NCBI GenBank assembly: GCA_011390275.1
Contig: JAABST010000002.1
Location: forward strand, 89,213 to 153,212
Origin: Geitlerinema sp. S16
GTDB taxonomy: Bacteria; Cyanobacteriota; Cyanobacteriia; Cyanobacteriales; Geitlerinemataceae
Direction of reading: 5' to 3'
DNA length: 64,000 nt
The position numbers and the translations under genes were made by a program. The notes under the pieces are model-generated. The model had not been told where the DNA came from and made no database searches. It saw only the letters and a list, made by a program, of their open reading frames with translations. Positions 36,601 to 47,359 of the stretch are shown here, piece by piece (the first letter of the stretch is position 1; each line of letters starts with the position of its first letter).

Positions 36601-39600
36601 TCAGATTACATATACGCCGTAGCCACCCCACCACAATGGTGACTGGCCAGGACGAAGAACTTCAACACGCCCCGTGCTGGGCTGAAACGCAATTTTGCCA
36701 CCTTGGAAATCCGAGAAAATCGTGTCACTACCGTAGAGATACTCACTGCGAGTAGGCATTCCCAACCAGTGATATGCACCTCCAATGTCAGTATAACGGC
36801 GACCGATTTGCCCCCAAGTTGCAACGGCACCGGCTTGTTCAGAATAGTGAATTCGCGACCGGCTATCTTCTGTTGCGAACACCTGATATCGCCAATCTGA
36901 TGGTTTATCAGGTATTGAGAGTTCGTTTGAGCGTGGGTAGCCTAGATTTCCTGTCGCTCCACCTTGCGTCGTGTATTCCTCAAAGTGTTTAGGCGTAATC
37001 CAGAAAGCCTCTGTTGCCCCATCTTCAAGCATTAGCAACATCTCACGACCTTCATTGTCGAGAAACTTCTGCGTCCAACCACTACCCCAGCGATAAGCAT
37101 CACCATCTGGCTGGAATTCCTTTCCTAAACCATCGGCTTGGTTATAAGCAGCACGGAATATCTGAGGAGAGCGCGATGCAAATCCCACTTGAGTCATTTG
37201 ATTCCACACTAACCATGAGGGAGTACCACTCGGACGAAGTACTTCAACACGCCCAGTGCTGCGCTGGAATGCAATCTTACCACCTTGGAAATCCGAGAAA
37301 ATCGTGTCACTACCGTAGAGATACTCACTGCGAGTAGGCATTCCCAACCAGTGATATGCACCTCCAATGTCAGTATAACGGCGACCGATTTGCCCCCAAG
37401 TTGCAACGGCACCGGCTTGTTCAGAATAGTGAATTCGCGACCGGCTATCTTCTGTTGCGAACACCTGATATCGCCAATCTGATGGTTTATCGGGTATGGA
37501 GAGTTCGTTTGAGCGTGGGTAGCCTAAGTGTCCTGTAGCTCCACCTTGCGTCATGTATTCCTCAAAGTGTTTAGGCGTAATCCAGAAAGCCTCTGTTGCC
37601 CCATCTTCAAGCATTAACAACATCTCACGACCTTCATTGTCAAGAAACTTCTGCGTCCAGCCATTACCCCAGCGATATGCGTTTCCATCAGGAACAATTC
37701 CTTTCGCAAGTCCATTAGCTTTGGTGTATGCGTCTAGGAAAGTTTGAGGAGCTAGAGAGCCCTTTCCTATCAGATGAGAGACAGGTAACTCATTGTGACG
37801 ATAAGCCTTAGCACGTTGACCATCCCAGAAAATATACCCTCCTTCAAAATCAGTACGTTGACCGCCCCCCCACGGATACTCACGCTTTGTAGGGAAGCCT
37901 AGCCAGCCGCCCGACCCATTCGGTGAAGAGTACTCCCGGTACTCCCGTTGTAAGTCAGACCAGATAGCTACCGCACCATATTTTTTCGCCCAATGAATTG
38001 TTCCATTCTCATAGTCTTGAAAAATTCCAGTTGTTCCTTGTGGCGAGGTTGTGGCGTTGTAATAACCACTCGTTGAATTGCCTAGTAGATGTTTGGTGGC
38101 TTGATACTCCGCTTTAATCGCGACCTCGTAATCCGGTGCGTCGTTGTCGAGAATCGAGGCACTACCCTGGATGACACTGCCTAGCTTGTAGTTGTTGTTG
38201 CTCGACACGCTGAATGTGACGTTCTCTGTCCCTTCGTGGGTCGAGTCATCGAGCGGGTTCACTTTCACGACTGTGCTGGTCGCACCGGCGGGAATCGTTG
38301 CCACACCTGATAGGTAGGTGTAGTCTGTGCCGTTGGTTGCTGTTCCAGTCAGTGTGTAGTACACCGTCTCTGACTTGCTGTTGTCACCGCCGCTGCGGTT
38401 AATGCGGAACTGTGCCGGGTCACTCGTCTCCCACCAGTTCTTCTCGCTCGCGAGTGAATCAAGTGTTGTCACTGTGATCGTCGATGGTGGTTTGACATCG
38501 TTGTCATAAATCCAGGCATTCCCTTGAGTGACGCTGCCCAGCTTGTAGTTGCTGTTGCTCGACACGCTGAACGTGACGTTCTCTGTCCCTTCGTAGGTCG
38601 AGTCATCGAGCGGGTTCACTTTCACTACCGTGCTGGTCGCACCGGCGGGAATCGTTGCCACACCTGATAGGTAGGTGTAGTCTGTGCCGTTGGTTGCCGT
38701 CCCGGTTAAGGTGTAGTACACCGTCTCTGACTTGCTGTTGTCACCGCCGCTGCGGTTAATTTGGAACTGTGCCGGGTCACTCGTCTCCCACCAGTTCTTC
38801 TCGCTGGCGATCGAATCGAGTGTCGTTACCGTAATTGTCGAGGGTGAGTATAGATCGTTGTCATAGATTGTTACAGAACCGGCCTTGTAAGAGCTGAGCT
38901 GATAGTCATCATCATCTTGCAAGGTGAGAATGACGGTCTCTCCTTGTTCAACTAAACCATCATCAAATACGCTAATAGGAATTTGTACAGTTGAAGAGCC
39001 CGCGGGAATGACAACAGAGCCAGAGAGAGACTTATAGTCGAGGCCGTTCGTCGCCGAGCCAGAAACAGTGTACTTAACGACTTGGCTATCGTTTGTACTT
39101 CCCGTACGAGTGATAGTGAAGCGCCCTGGATCGGTCAATTGGCCTAACTTGCGTTCTGATGCATCTTTATCCGATGCACTGATGGAAATTGTGGGCTTCT
39201 GCTTATCATTGTCGAATATTGTTGCACTGGCAGAGGTTGTACCAGTAAGTTTATACGTGCTGTCAGCACTCAATTTCAGAATGACAGACTCTGTTCCTTC
39301 AACCCACTTGTCGTCCAAAACACTGATCGAAATAGGCACACTGCTTTGACCAGCTGGTATGACAACCGTACCGCTTAAGTAACTATAGTCAGCTCCATTT
39401 TTAGCAGTTCCATCAAGCGTATAGCGTACGGTCGTAGGTTTAGATAAATCTCCAGAACGTGAAATAGTGAAGCTTGCAGAGTCTTGAATTTCACCAGTAG
39501 ATCGCTCAGATGCATATGCATCTTTGACAGAAATTGAGATACTGGGAGTATCTAATACAGGTTTATCTTTCCATAGAATTTGAATACGATTGCTATTGTT

Positions 39601-42600
39601 ATAGTAGCCAGCAATGGTCACAGTCCCCAAGGTCTTCAATGCTATCTTAAGGTCATTTCCCACGCGAGATTGCGTAACTTCAGATTCGTAATAAGCAGAT
39701 AGATCGAGGGTATCCTTTGAGTCGGTGTTCCGAAAAACATCGTCTCCGACGATTTGACCTGATCCATATCCACTGAAGGTATTAGATGCATTATTGGCAA
39801 TCACCTCATCATCACCTCGCGAGGTGACCAGATTTTCAATTATGCTGCCAAAGGCAATGGAGGTACCAAACCGGGTAGTTGTGTAAGAATTCCGACTATT
39901 GTCACTTCTAGCCGTATATGAGAGCGCGTCGAATGCTGTTTGCGTTGTCAAAATACCGCCCTCATTTAGATCGAAACGGTATGCAAGATCAGAACCCAAA
40001 CCTGAAAAGTTGAGAGTATCAAGATCGCCACTATCCCAAATTGTTTGCTTTACAGAGAAAGTTTGGTTACCTGATTGGTGACTTCCGTCATGGTAGCTAT
40101 GGACATTATTAAAGGAGTAAATTGTTGAGCCAGCATTATTTGCCTTCGCACCATAGATATCTTGCAATGCCTTAATATCATATGGCATTGAAGTAACCGC
40201 ACTACTTCCCGTGAAGTTATAAGTCATCACGGTGTTGGTCGTATTATCTTGATTGTATGGAAGAAATGGCCCTGTTCCTAAACCGTCGCCGTTATAATCT
40301 CCCGGATGCTTTAGCCCCAAAGCATGAAAAGTTTCATGAATCAAGGACATATATCCATGATTTCCATACCCTGAGAACTTATTTCCAAAATCACTCTCAA
40401 AGTCCGAATTTAAGTGAATATCTCCACCTAATTTGCTTGAGCTTGGATAATAAGCATATGCATAAGATGGATCATCAGAGAACATATAGCGTATCTGACC
40501 GTGACTATTGCTAGAATCAGAGACTTCTACGAAATCAACATCAATGATTGACTCTATGACTTCTTCAATGATTTTTCGAACATTAGCTTTTACTGCATTG
40601 CTAACTTCCGAAACTTCTTGGTTTCCATAATATGAGTCAGCAGCATTGTTGGACAAGAAGCTGTACGTAATTGTCTCGCCATTCCAAGCATTTCCAGATA
40701 CTAGTGTCTTTAGGTCAAAATTGCTCGTTGTTACAGAAGGAATTTCTGACGGAGGAGATGCTCCCACCTGATCTGTTCCGTCATCAGGTGGTGAGTTTAA
40801 CGGAGTTTCTTCTTTGAGGAGAGATTCCTCATTCTTCTCAGTTCCTACAAACGCATGAGGAATATCATGGTCGTGATTTTCATTGTCAAGTTTGTGCTCT
40901 TCATCACTATAGGAATAATTGATATCAGCAGCATTACCCGCATATATCTCGCTTGGTTTGGACTCTGCTGGGTGATCCTGAACGCGAGGGGAATCCTGCT
41001 CTACCCCGCTTGAGTCAAGCTCTTCTTCTATAAAATGCTCTTCATCTTTATGATGGTTATCGGAGTCAGTAGAACTACGGGCATACGGCCCAACTTCTTC
41101 AGAACTTGTGGGGTGATCGTGATCGTGCCCATAATCGTGATCGAGGTATTGTTCCGCAAGCGTGGAGTCAGGATCGATCTGAGGTGTAATGTAGTTGAGG
41201 ATCTCAATTCCTAGCTCAGTTGTGAGTCGCCAGTCAGTATCCGCTTTTGCAACATCATCAAGTAGAAGAGCCTTGCCGCGAGCTCCTCGGATTTGAAAGA
41301 TCAGGTCGTTATAGTCACGATCGCTAGACAAAAGGACGCTCTTATCTTCCATCGAGAATGCATTACCTTCGCCATTGATGTCAGCGATCTGGCCAATATG
41401 GAAAGCATCTTCCGGATTGGCGGTCGATAATGAAAACAGCGGAAGGCGAGCGCCGGTTAGATTTGAACCCTCAACAACAGCACGAATGCTCCCATCTGGA
41501 ACGAGCATGAGGCCAAAAATATCACCCGGCCGCATCGAGTATGTTTTCCCTCCGAGATACGTCCCGCTATTCCATGTCCGTGACTCTCCCAAAAAACCAT
41601 CAAAGCGAGCAGCCTCCTTAGCGTCAGAGATGACAACATGCCCTAACGTAGACTGACTTAGAGAGCGACGTGCGGCCTCTTGCATAAATTCAAGAGAACC
41701 TGGCTCGTAATTCTCCATGCCTTCTAGGCTAAAGATTGCTAGTTCGCCTTTGTAGCTACCTCCGTCATAAAGAAAGTCAACACTGACTTCACCAGACTCT
41801 TCTACCTGAAATATTCCAGAGTCAAAGTTAGGAGCGGCGGAAGGAAGACGATCATGATCATGCCCTTCATGGAGGGTCTCCTTGGTAATAGCAGCTTCGA
41901 CTACTGTCTCTTGCGTCGAGTCAGACTTTTCGGTGTCGTCCGCCTCCCCGTCCGTAGCCTGAGCTGCGATCGCATCCGACACACCATCATCATCTAGCTG
42001 CTCACTCGTCAGATCCACGATCGACTCATCGTCACCCGCAGCCACAGTATCCGGATCACTCTCCACCGTCACCTCAACGCTCGGATCAGCCTCTAACACC
42101 TCACCTGTTGTCACGTTCGATTCCGTCTGCGTCTCAACCTGAAGCGTATCTTCGTTTAGATCAGCATCAGTCGCGGACTCAACACCCAACTCTAGATTCC
42201 CATCCGATCTCGTTTCGGAATCGCTTTCCGAATCATTCGCGACCTTCGATGTAACATCCACCGCCGTCACCACCGCCTCGCTCGTCTCCTCAGCCTCGAT
42301 CGCCTCAGCCTGATCTACCTCACCCAACGTCTCCACAGCATCTGTCTCTTCGGCCACCTCAGAGGTCTCGGAGTCACCCGTCATCGCAGCATCGACATCA
42401 TCCCCATCTAGATCTTCATCATCTAATTCTGTAATCACCGTGATCGGATCGCCAAGATCTTCACCGTTCAATCCACCCGAACTTAAATCAGTCGAATCTA
42501 GCCCATCATCGAGATCCGAATCTGCATCATCGATCGCTTCTAGCGTCTCCGAATTATCATCACCGCCAGCATCTCCCGCCAGATCTTCTACTACCACATC

Positions 42601-42792
42601 GTCGAAGCTTTCACTGGGATTTCCACCATCTCCCCCACCCGAAAAACCCAGATCCTCTAAGTCATCTGTCGGGAGTAACGGCGAAGGAGTCAAGATGTCT
42701 TCCAGGAGACCTGTTCTATGAAAGTCCTGTAGTTGAGGCATTTTTGAGGACTTAGAGGCAGGCTGTTTGGTGGATTTGCGAAGAGATGACAT
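36601..42792 (-). CDS. Giant secreted-type protein: leader, DUF4114, M10-like metalloprotease, Calx-beta and LGFP repeats
   Basis: 2063 aa, start ATG at 42792. Order: leader (MSSLRK, FHRTGLLEDILTPSPL, then GGGDGG near residue 55), homologous to the giant subtilase protein; very acidic stretch to about 320; DUF4114, ending near 505 with SDRDYNDLIFQIRG; a polar linker with three His/Asp clusters (HEGHDHD, HDYGHDHDHP, ENHDHD); a zinc metalloprotease of the serralysin/matrixin type about 690-960 with HETFHALGLKH (H819, E820, H823, H829) and a later MTYNF Met-turn; an RTX-like M10 C-terminal region to 1070; four Calx-beta domains about 1075-1554; LGFP repeats 1555-2063, two of them from a recent duplication. 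No signal peptide. It heads the minus-strand cluster with the M50 and HlyD genes. Confidence 0.85.
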   Translation of the reverse strand: MSSLRKSTKQPASKSSKMPQLQDFHRTGLLEDILTPSPLLPTDDLEDLGFSGGGDGGNPSESFDDVVVEDLAGDAGGDDNSETLEAIDDADSDLDDGLDSTDLSSGGLNGEDLGDPITVITELDDEDLDGDDVDAAMTGDSETSEVAEETDAVETLGEVDQAEAIEAEETSEAVVTAVDVTSKVANDSESDSETRSDGNLELGVESATDADLNEDTLQVETQTESNVTTGEVLEADPSVEVTVESDPDTVAAGDDESIVDLTSEQLDDDGVSDAIAAQATDGEADDTEKSDSTQETVVEAAITKETLHEGHDHDRLPSAAPNFDSGIFQVEESGEVSVDFLYDGGSYKGELAIFSLEGMENYEPGSLEFMQEAARRSLSQSTLGHVVISDAKEAARFDGFLGESRTWNSGTYLGGKTYSMRPGDIFGLMLVPDGSIRAVVEGSNLTGARLPLFSLSTANPEDAFHIGQIADINGEGNAFSMEDKSVLLSSDRDYNDLIFQIRGARGKALLLDDVAKADTDWRLTTELGIEILNYITPQIDPDSTLAEQYLDHDYGHDHDHPTSSEEVGPYARSSTDSDNHHKDEEHFIEEELDSSGVEQDSPRVQDHPAESKPSEIYAGNAADINYSYSDEEHKLDNENHDHDIPHAFVGTEKNEESLLKEETPLNSPPDDGTDQVGASPPSEIPSVTTSNFDLKTLVSGNAWNGETITYSFLSNNAADSYYGNQEVSEVSNAVKANVRKIIEEVIESIIDVDFVEVSDSSNSHGQIRYMFSDDPSYAYAYYPSSSKLGGDIHLNSDFESDFGNKFSGYGNHGYMSLIHETFHALGLKHPGDYNGDGLGTGPFLPYNQDNTTNTVMTYNFTGSSAVTSMPYDIKALQDIYGAKANNAGSTIYSFNNVHSYHDGSHQSGNQTFSVKQTIWDSGDLDTLNFSGLGSDLAYRFDLNEGGILTTQTAFDALSYTARSDNSRNSYTTTRFGTSIAFGSIIENLVTSRGDDEVIANNASNTFSGYGSGQIVGDDVFRNTDSKDTLDLSAYYESEVTQSRVGNDLKIALKTLGTVTIAGYYNNSNRIQILWKDKPVLDTPSISISVKDAYASERSTGEIQDSASFTISRSGDLSKPTTVRYTLDGTAKNGADYSYLSGTVVIPAGQSSVPISISVLDDKWVEGTESVILKLSADSTYKLTGTTSASATIFDNDKQKPTISISASDKDASERKLGQLTDPGRFTITRTGSTNDSQVVKYTVSGSATNGLDYKSLSGSVVIPAGSSTVQIPISVFDDGLVEQGETVILTLQDDDDYQLSSYKAGSVTIYDNDLYSPSTITVTTLDSIASEKNWWETSDPAQFQINRSGGDNSKSETVYYTLTGTATNGTDYTYLSGVATIPAGATSTVVKVNPLDDSTYEGTENVTFSVSSNSNYKLGSVTQGNAWIYDNDVKPPSTITVTTLDSLASEKNWWETSDPAQFRINRSGGDNSKSETVYYTLTGTATNGTDYTYLSGVATIPAGATSTVVKVNPLDDSTHEGTENVTFSVSSNNNYKLGSVIQGSASILDNDAPDYEVAIKAEYQATKHLLGNSTSGYYNATTSPQGTTGIFQDYENGTIHWAKKYGAVAIWSDLQREYREYSSPNGSGGWLGFPTKREYPWGGGQRTDFEGGYIFWDGQRAKAYRHNELPVSHLIGKGSLAPQTFLDAYTKANGLAKGIVPDGNAYRWGNGWTQKFLDNEGREMLLMLEDGATEAFWITPKHFEEYMTQGGATGHLGYPRSNELSIPDKPSDWRYQVFATEDSRSRIHYSEQAGAVATWGQIGRRYTDIGGAYHWLGMPTRSEYLYGSDTIFSDFQGGKIAFQRSTGRVEVLRPSGTPSWLVWNQMTQVGFASRSPQIFRAAYNQADGLGKEFQPDGDAYRWGSGWTQKFLDNEGREMLLMLEDGATEAFWITPKHFEEYTTQGGATGNLGYPRSNELSIPDKPSDWRYQVFATEDSRSRIHYSEQAGAVATWGQIGRRYTDIGGAYHWLGMPTRSEYLYGSDTIFSDFQGGKIAFQPSTGRVEVLRPGQSPLWWGGYGVYVI
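36698..37491. repeat. Recent duplication within the LGFP-coding part
   Basis: Bases 36698-36909 and 37280-37491 are identical over 212 bases by eye, with high similarity continuing on both sides; the spacing is 582 bases, or 194 codons, in frame. It is a tandem copy of one LGFP block. Confidence 0.85.
38159..38870. repeat. Near-identical Calx-beta-coding direct repeats
   Basis: Two copies spaced 357 bases (119 codons) share almost all bases: for example GCTTGTAGTTG begins at 38184 and at 38541. They encode the third and fourth Calx-beta domains of the giant metalloprotease, with only a few differences, so the duplication is recent. Confidence 0.8.
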
Positions 42793-43356
42793 GGCGCAAG
42801 GGGTAGATGATAGGTGAGAAATCGGACAAATCTAGAGGGTCAAGAAATTTCTAATGAGTTCGTTAACTCGATCAAAAAGTAGCATGAGTAAACGATGATT
42901 TTGCAATCAACTATATTAATAAACTCAAAAAATCTGTTTGTTCAAGCAATGATCAGTTTTTGATCAATTTTCGGTTTAATTGTCTTTAAGTCTGGCTTAC
43001 TCCTCTATTTTATTCAGTAAAAATACGGTTGACTAATTAGCCTTAGAAAAGGATAGGTGAGTCGAAATCAACACATCGAAACCGGAGCTTCGATCGTCTT
43101 ATCAGGGGGAATAGCCTGGATTTACGCAATGGCGTGAAGTTTTTTGAGGTGGTGTAACGAACGGCATGAGGGAGACCTGATCGTCGTGCTGCCTCCACCG
43201 GCATCATGAAATAAAACAGTTCGTATCGCTTTGTGTCGTTTCACGCATGAATGCGATCGGAATCACAACCAAGCCTCAATAGTTATGGCAAGGTTAAGGA
43301 AGAAAAAGAAGAGGTTAAGCCCTCAGCTTCCAGGTCACCAACTCAAAGAGGGTCTG
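42793..43356. other. AT-rich gap upstream of the giant metalloprotease gene
   Basis: Holds the promoter of the minus-strand giant cluster and of the small plus-strand gene that follows. The bases just upstream of 42792 read ATCATCTACC, six bases, GCC on the minus strand, the same as upstream of the giant subtilase start. An in-frame ATG at 43285 could extend the small gene with a Lys/Arg-rich start (MARLRKKKKRLSP), but the Shine-Dalgarno-like GAGGG favours 43357. I see no hairpin of note. Confidence 0.4.
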
Positions 43357-43527
43357 ATGATGAAAACGACAAAATCCAGTGCTATTCGGAATGCTCAATT
43401 CGTCGTCGCGGCTGAAGTGACGAACCCACTAGTTGAACCGAAGCTTGTAATGCAGTGGTTTGAGACGGGTAAAGATTATCCGAAGCTCGAAGCGCGTTGG
43501 GTCCATGAAACGGAAATGAATCGCTAA
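43357..43527 (+). CDS. Small protein of unknown function
   Basis: 56 aa from ATG 43357, preceded by GAGGG at a good distance. The sequence (MMKTTKSSAIRNAQFVVAAE, then VTNPLVEPKLVMQWFETG) is not recognised; it has no membrane segment. A strong hairpin follows 53 bases after the stop. It could be a real small gene because it has its own ribosome site and terminator-like hairpin; the alternative start at 43285 would give 80 aa. Confidence 0.45.
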   Translation: MMKTTKSSAIRNAQFVVAAEVTNPLVEPKLVMQWFETGKDYPKLEARWVHETEMNR

Positions 43528-43580
43528 GAATGATCGGCCATGTTTCTGATCAGACTTCAGGAAAGATTTTGATTGAACTC

Positions 43581-43620
43581 GAAACGCGGGGCTGACCACA
43601 TATGGTCAGCCCCGCGTTTC
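43581..43620. terminator. Perfect 18-bp hairpin
   Basis: GAAACGCGGGGCTGACCA (43581-43598) pairs perfectly with 43603-43620 around the loop CATA. There is no real T-run, so it may act as a bidirectional or factor-helped terminator between the small gene and rpsD. Confidence 0.55.
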
Positions 43621-43877
43621 GTTAAGGTGAGTCATGGCGACGGCTTGCATCGGTGTCGTTCGCTTCATCGTGCATTAACCATCAGCGCTTACGCCAAAAA
43701 ATTCGCACCAAGAAACTGACGGTTTACAAATTGCGATCGTGCAAACTTGGGAAAAACTCGATGATCGCGTACTATTAGAGGTCTGTGCTTAACCGTATTG
43801 ACCTTTTTAGGTCGCGGTGGCACACGTTAAATACGTCACTCAATGCGACGTAACGAAACCTACTCAATAGAACAAAC

Positions 43878-44483
43878 ATGTCTCGATATCGTGGGCCACG
43901 ATTAAGAATTGTTCGCCGTCTTGGCAGCCTCCCCGGACTCACTCGCAAAGACGCCAAACGTGCTTATCCGCCAGGACAGCACGGCCAAGCGCGTCGCAAG
44001 CGTTCAGAATACGCAACCCGTCTCGAAGAAAAGCAAAAGCTGCGTTTCAACTACGGCATCACCGAGAAGCAACTGCTTCGTTATGTCCGTAAAGCTCGTC
44101 GCGTCACGGGTTCCACCGGTCTTGTCCTGCTGCAATTCCTCGAAATGCGTCTCGATAACACCATCTTTCGCCTCGGTCTCGCGCCGACGATCCCCGCTGC
44201 GCGTCAGCTCGTGAACCACGGTCACATCCTGGTGAACGGTCGTCGTCTTGACATCGCAAGCTACAACTGCCGCCCCGGTGACATCGTTTCGGTGCGCGAT
44301 CGCGAAGCCTCGAAAAATCGCGTTCGTACCAACCTGGAAAACCCCGGTTTGGCGAACGTTCCGAGCCACCTGACCTTCGACAAAGAAAAACTCAGCGCCA
44401 CAGTTACCGGCGTTGTCGAACGGGAATGGGTCGCACTGCAAGTTAATGAACTGCTGGTCATCGAGTACTACTCGCGTCAGTAG
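43878..44483 (+). CDS. rpsD: 30S ribosomal protein S4
   Basis: 201 aa. S4 binds 16S rRNA early in small-subunit assembly. The start [20 protein letters not shown], the [17 protein letters not shown] stretch, the S4 RNA-binding domain ([20 protein letters not shown], then [15 protein letters not shown]) and the end VIEYYSRQ are all typical of the cyanobacterial and chloroplast form. It is not in the main ribosomal-protein operon, which is normal for cyanobacteria. It converges with moaA across about 195 bases that show no clear terminator. Confidence 0.97.
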   Translation: MSRYRGPRLRIVRRLGSLPGLTRKDAKRAYPPGQHGQARRKRSEYATRLEEKQKLRFNYGITEKQLLRYVRKARRVTGSTGLVLLQFLEMRLDNTIFRLGLAPTIPAARQLVNHGHILVNGRRLDIASYNCRPGDIVSVRDREASKNRVRTNLENPGLANVPSHLTFDKEKLSATVTGVVEREWVALQVNELLVIEYYSRQ

Positions 44484-44679
44484 TCCGCGTTCATTTCGTG
44501 TGTTTTGGATTCTGTGCAGAGCGACTGAGGGACACTGCAAACGACCCTCGAATGATGTATTTCCGAGTGCGAGCGCCGAAGTTGGCTGCTGGGGCGATCG
44601 CACCGTGAAAGAACTGGCCCCGCAGGTTGTGACGATCGCGTAAGACTTCACGATCGTCCGCTGCGTTTTACTCAAGTTG

Positions 44680-45672
44680 TTATCCTCCGATTTGAGACAT
44701 CGTTCGACCGTACGCCCGCCCTGACGTCCCGCTCTCGCGCTGTTTAAAATTTATCTCCGGCTTTAAGGCCAATAGCTCGCCGACGGAATGGCGCAACTCG
44801 TGAACCGGGTCGCCCTTTCGTAGGCGAGTTTTTAGATCAATTTGGCCGGTTTCGTTGAGGAGGCAGGGTCGCAACCAGCCGTCTGCCGACAGACGCACAC
44901 GGTTACAGCGATCGCAAAAGCATTCGGACATTTGACTGATAAATCCAAGGGTTCCCTTTGCGCCGGGAATTTGGAACACGTCGGCAGGCCCCGCGCCGGT
45001 GACGTTGGCTTCGTGTAAGCCCCATTTGGCACGAAGGCGATCGCGTAGCTCTTCCGAGGGAATCCAGCCGCGATCGCCGAACAGATTGGCGTTACCGATC
45101 GGCATGAATTCGATGAAGCGCACATGCCAGTTACGGGCGATCGTCAGTTCGGCAAGGTCAAGAATTTCGCTGTCGTTGATGCCCGGAATCACGACCACGT
45201 TAAGTTTGAGCGGATCGAAGCCGACACGGTGAGCGGCGAGGATGCCGTCCCAGGTTTGTTGCCAGCGGCTGCGGCCACGGTTATTAATGATGCGATCGAA
45301 GGTGGTCGGGTCGAGGGAGTCGAGGCTGATATTGATGCGGCGCAAACCGGCGGCGTAGAGGTCGTCGGCTTTTTGGGCGAGCAAAAAGGCGTTGGTGGTG
45401 ATGGCGAGATCGCGCGTGGTGGGTAGGGCGGCGATATCGGCGACGATATCTACGATGTCGGGACGTAGAAGCGGTTCGCCACCGGTGAGGCGAAAACGGG
45501 AAAAGCCGAGGGGTGTGAATACATCGCGGACAAGGGTGGTGATTTCGTCGCGGGTTAAGACTTCGGGGGTGAGTGCATAATCGAGATCATCCCCGTCCGG
45601 CATACAGTACAGACAGCGAAAATTGCAGCGATCGATCGTGCTGATGCGTAGATAGTCAACGACGGGATTCAT
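44680..45672 (-). CDS. moaA: GTP 3',8-cyclase (molybdenum cofactor synthesis)
   Basis: 330 aa, start ATG at 45672. A radical-SAM enzyme that makes the first intermediate of the molybdenum cofactor with MoaC. The N-terminal cluster motif CNFRCLYC supplies C16, C20 and C23 for the SAM-binding [4Fe-4S] centre; the second cluster uses [12 protein letters not shown] and a later Cys in WLRPCL. The C-terminal Gly-Gly tail needed for activity is present (MSQIGG). Other moa and moe genes are not nearby. The cofactor serves nitrate reductase, which fits an NtcB-like regulator elsewhere in the window. It is divergent from hemB across 384 bases. Confidence 0.96.
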   Translation of the reverse strand: MNPVVDYLRISTIDRCNFRCLYCMPDGDDLDYALTPEVLTRDEITTLVRDVFTPLGFSRFRLTGGEPLLRPDIVDIVADIAALPTTRDLAITTNAFLLAQKADDLYAAGLRRINISLDSLDPTTFDRIINNRGRSRWQQTWDGILAAHRVGFDPLKLNVVVIPGINDSEILDLAELTIARNWHVRFIEFMPIGNANLFGDRGWIPSEELRDRLRAKWGLHEANVTGAGPADVFQIPGAKGTLGFISQMSECFCDRCNRVRLSADGWLRPCLLNETGQIDLKTRLRKGDPVHELRHSVGELLALKPEINFKQRESGTSGRAYGRTMSQIGG

Positions 45673-47058
<1,386 letters not shown>

Positions 47059-47083
47059 TTCGCTCAAAGGCTGCAAAAAAATC

Positions 47084-47124
47084 GGGTTTCTTTCAGAATT
47101 TAACTGAGAGAAACCCATTTTTTT
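47084..47124 (+). terminator. Rho-independent terminator of hemB
   Basis: GGGTTTCTTTCAG (47084-47096) pairs with CTGAGAGAAACCC (47104-47116), one G-U pair, and seven T follow. An A-run before it may let it serve the other strand. Confidence 0.85.
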
Positions 47125-47151
47125 AGATTGATCTTTGATTGATCAGGACTG

Positions 47152-47269
47152 ATACGAAATCCGTTTGTGTATAAGCCTGGATCGTCGTCCTGGGTGGACA
47201 CCGCACTTCGACTCCGCTCAGTGCTCATGGGCATTTTTGATCTTCCCCATACAGAACCGGATTTCGTAT
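47152..47269. mobile_element. MITE-like element with terminal inverted repeats
   Basis: ATACGAAATCCG (47152-47163) is mirrored perfectly by CGGATTTCGTAT (47258-47269); extended to 21 bases the arms agree at 19. The 118-base unit has no gene. Its inner part (GCACTTCGACTCCGCTCAGT, then GCTCAT) recurs at 25718. Small size, inverted ends and a second copy fit a non-autonomous element; target-site duplication was not clear. Confidence 0.6.
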
Positions 47270-47359
47270 GATATAGCAAGCTAGAAGCTTGCGATACATG
47301 GAAAACGATATGAAAAACCGATGAGCGTTGAACTTAATGCCGAATCCCATTGGTGCAGG

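Noticed and set aside
37280..38870. A CRISPR-like regular repeat
   Set aside because: The repeats are long, in frame and protein-coding (LGFP and Calx-beta).
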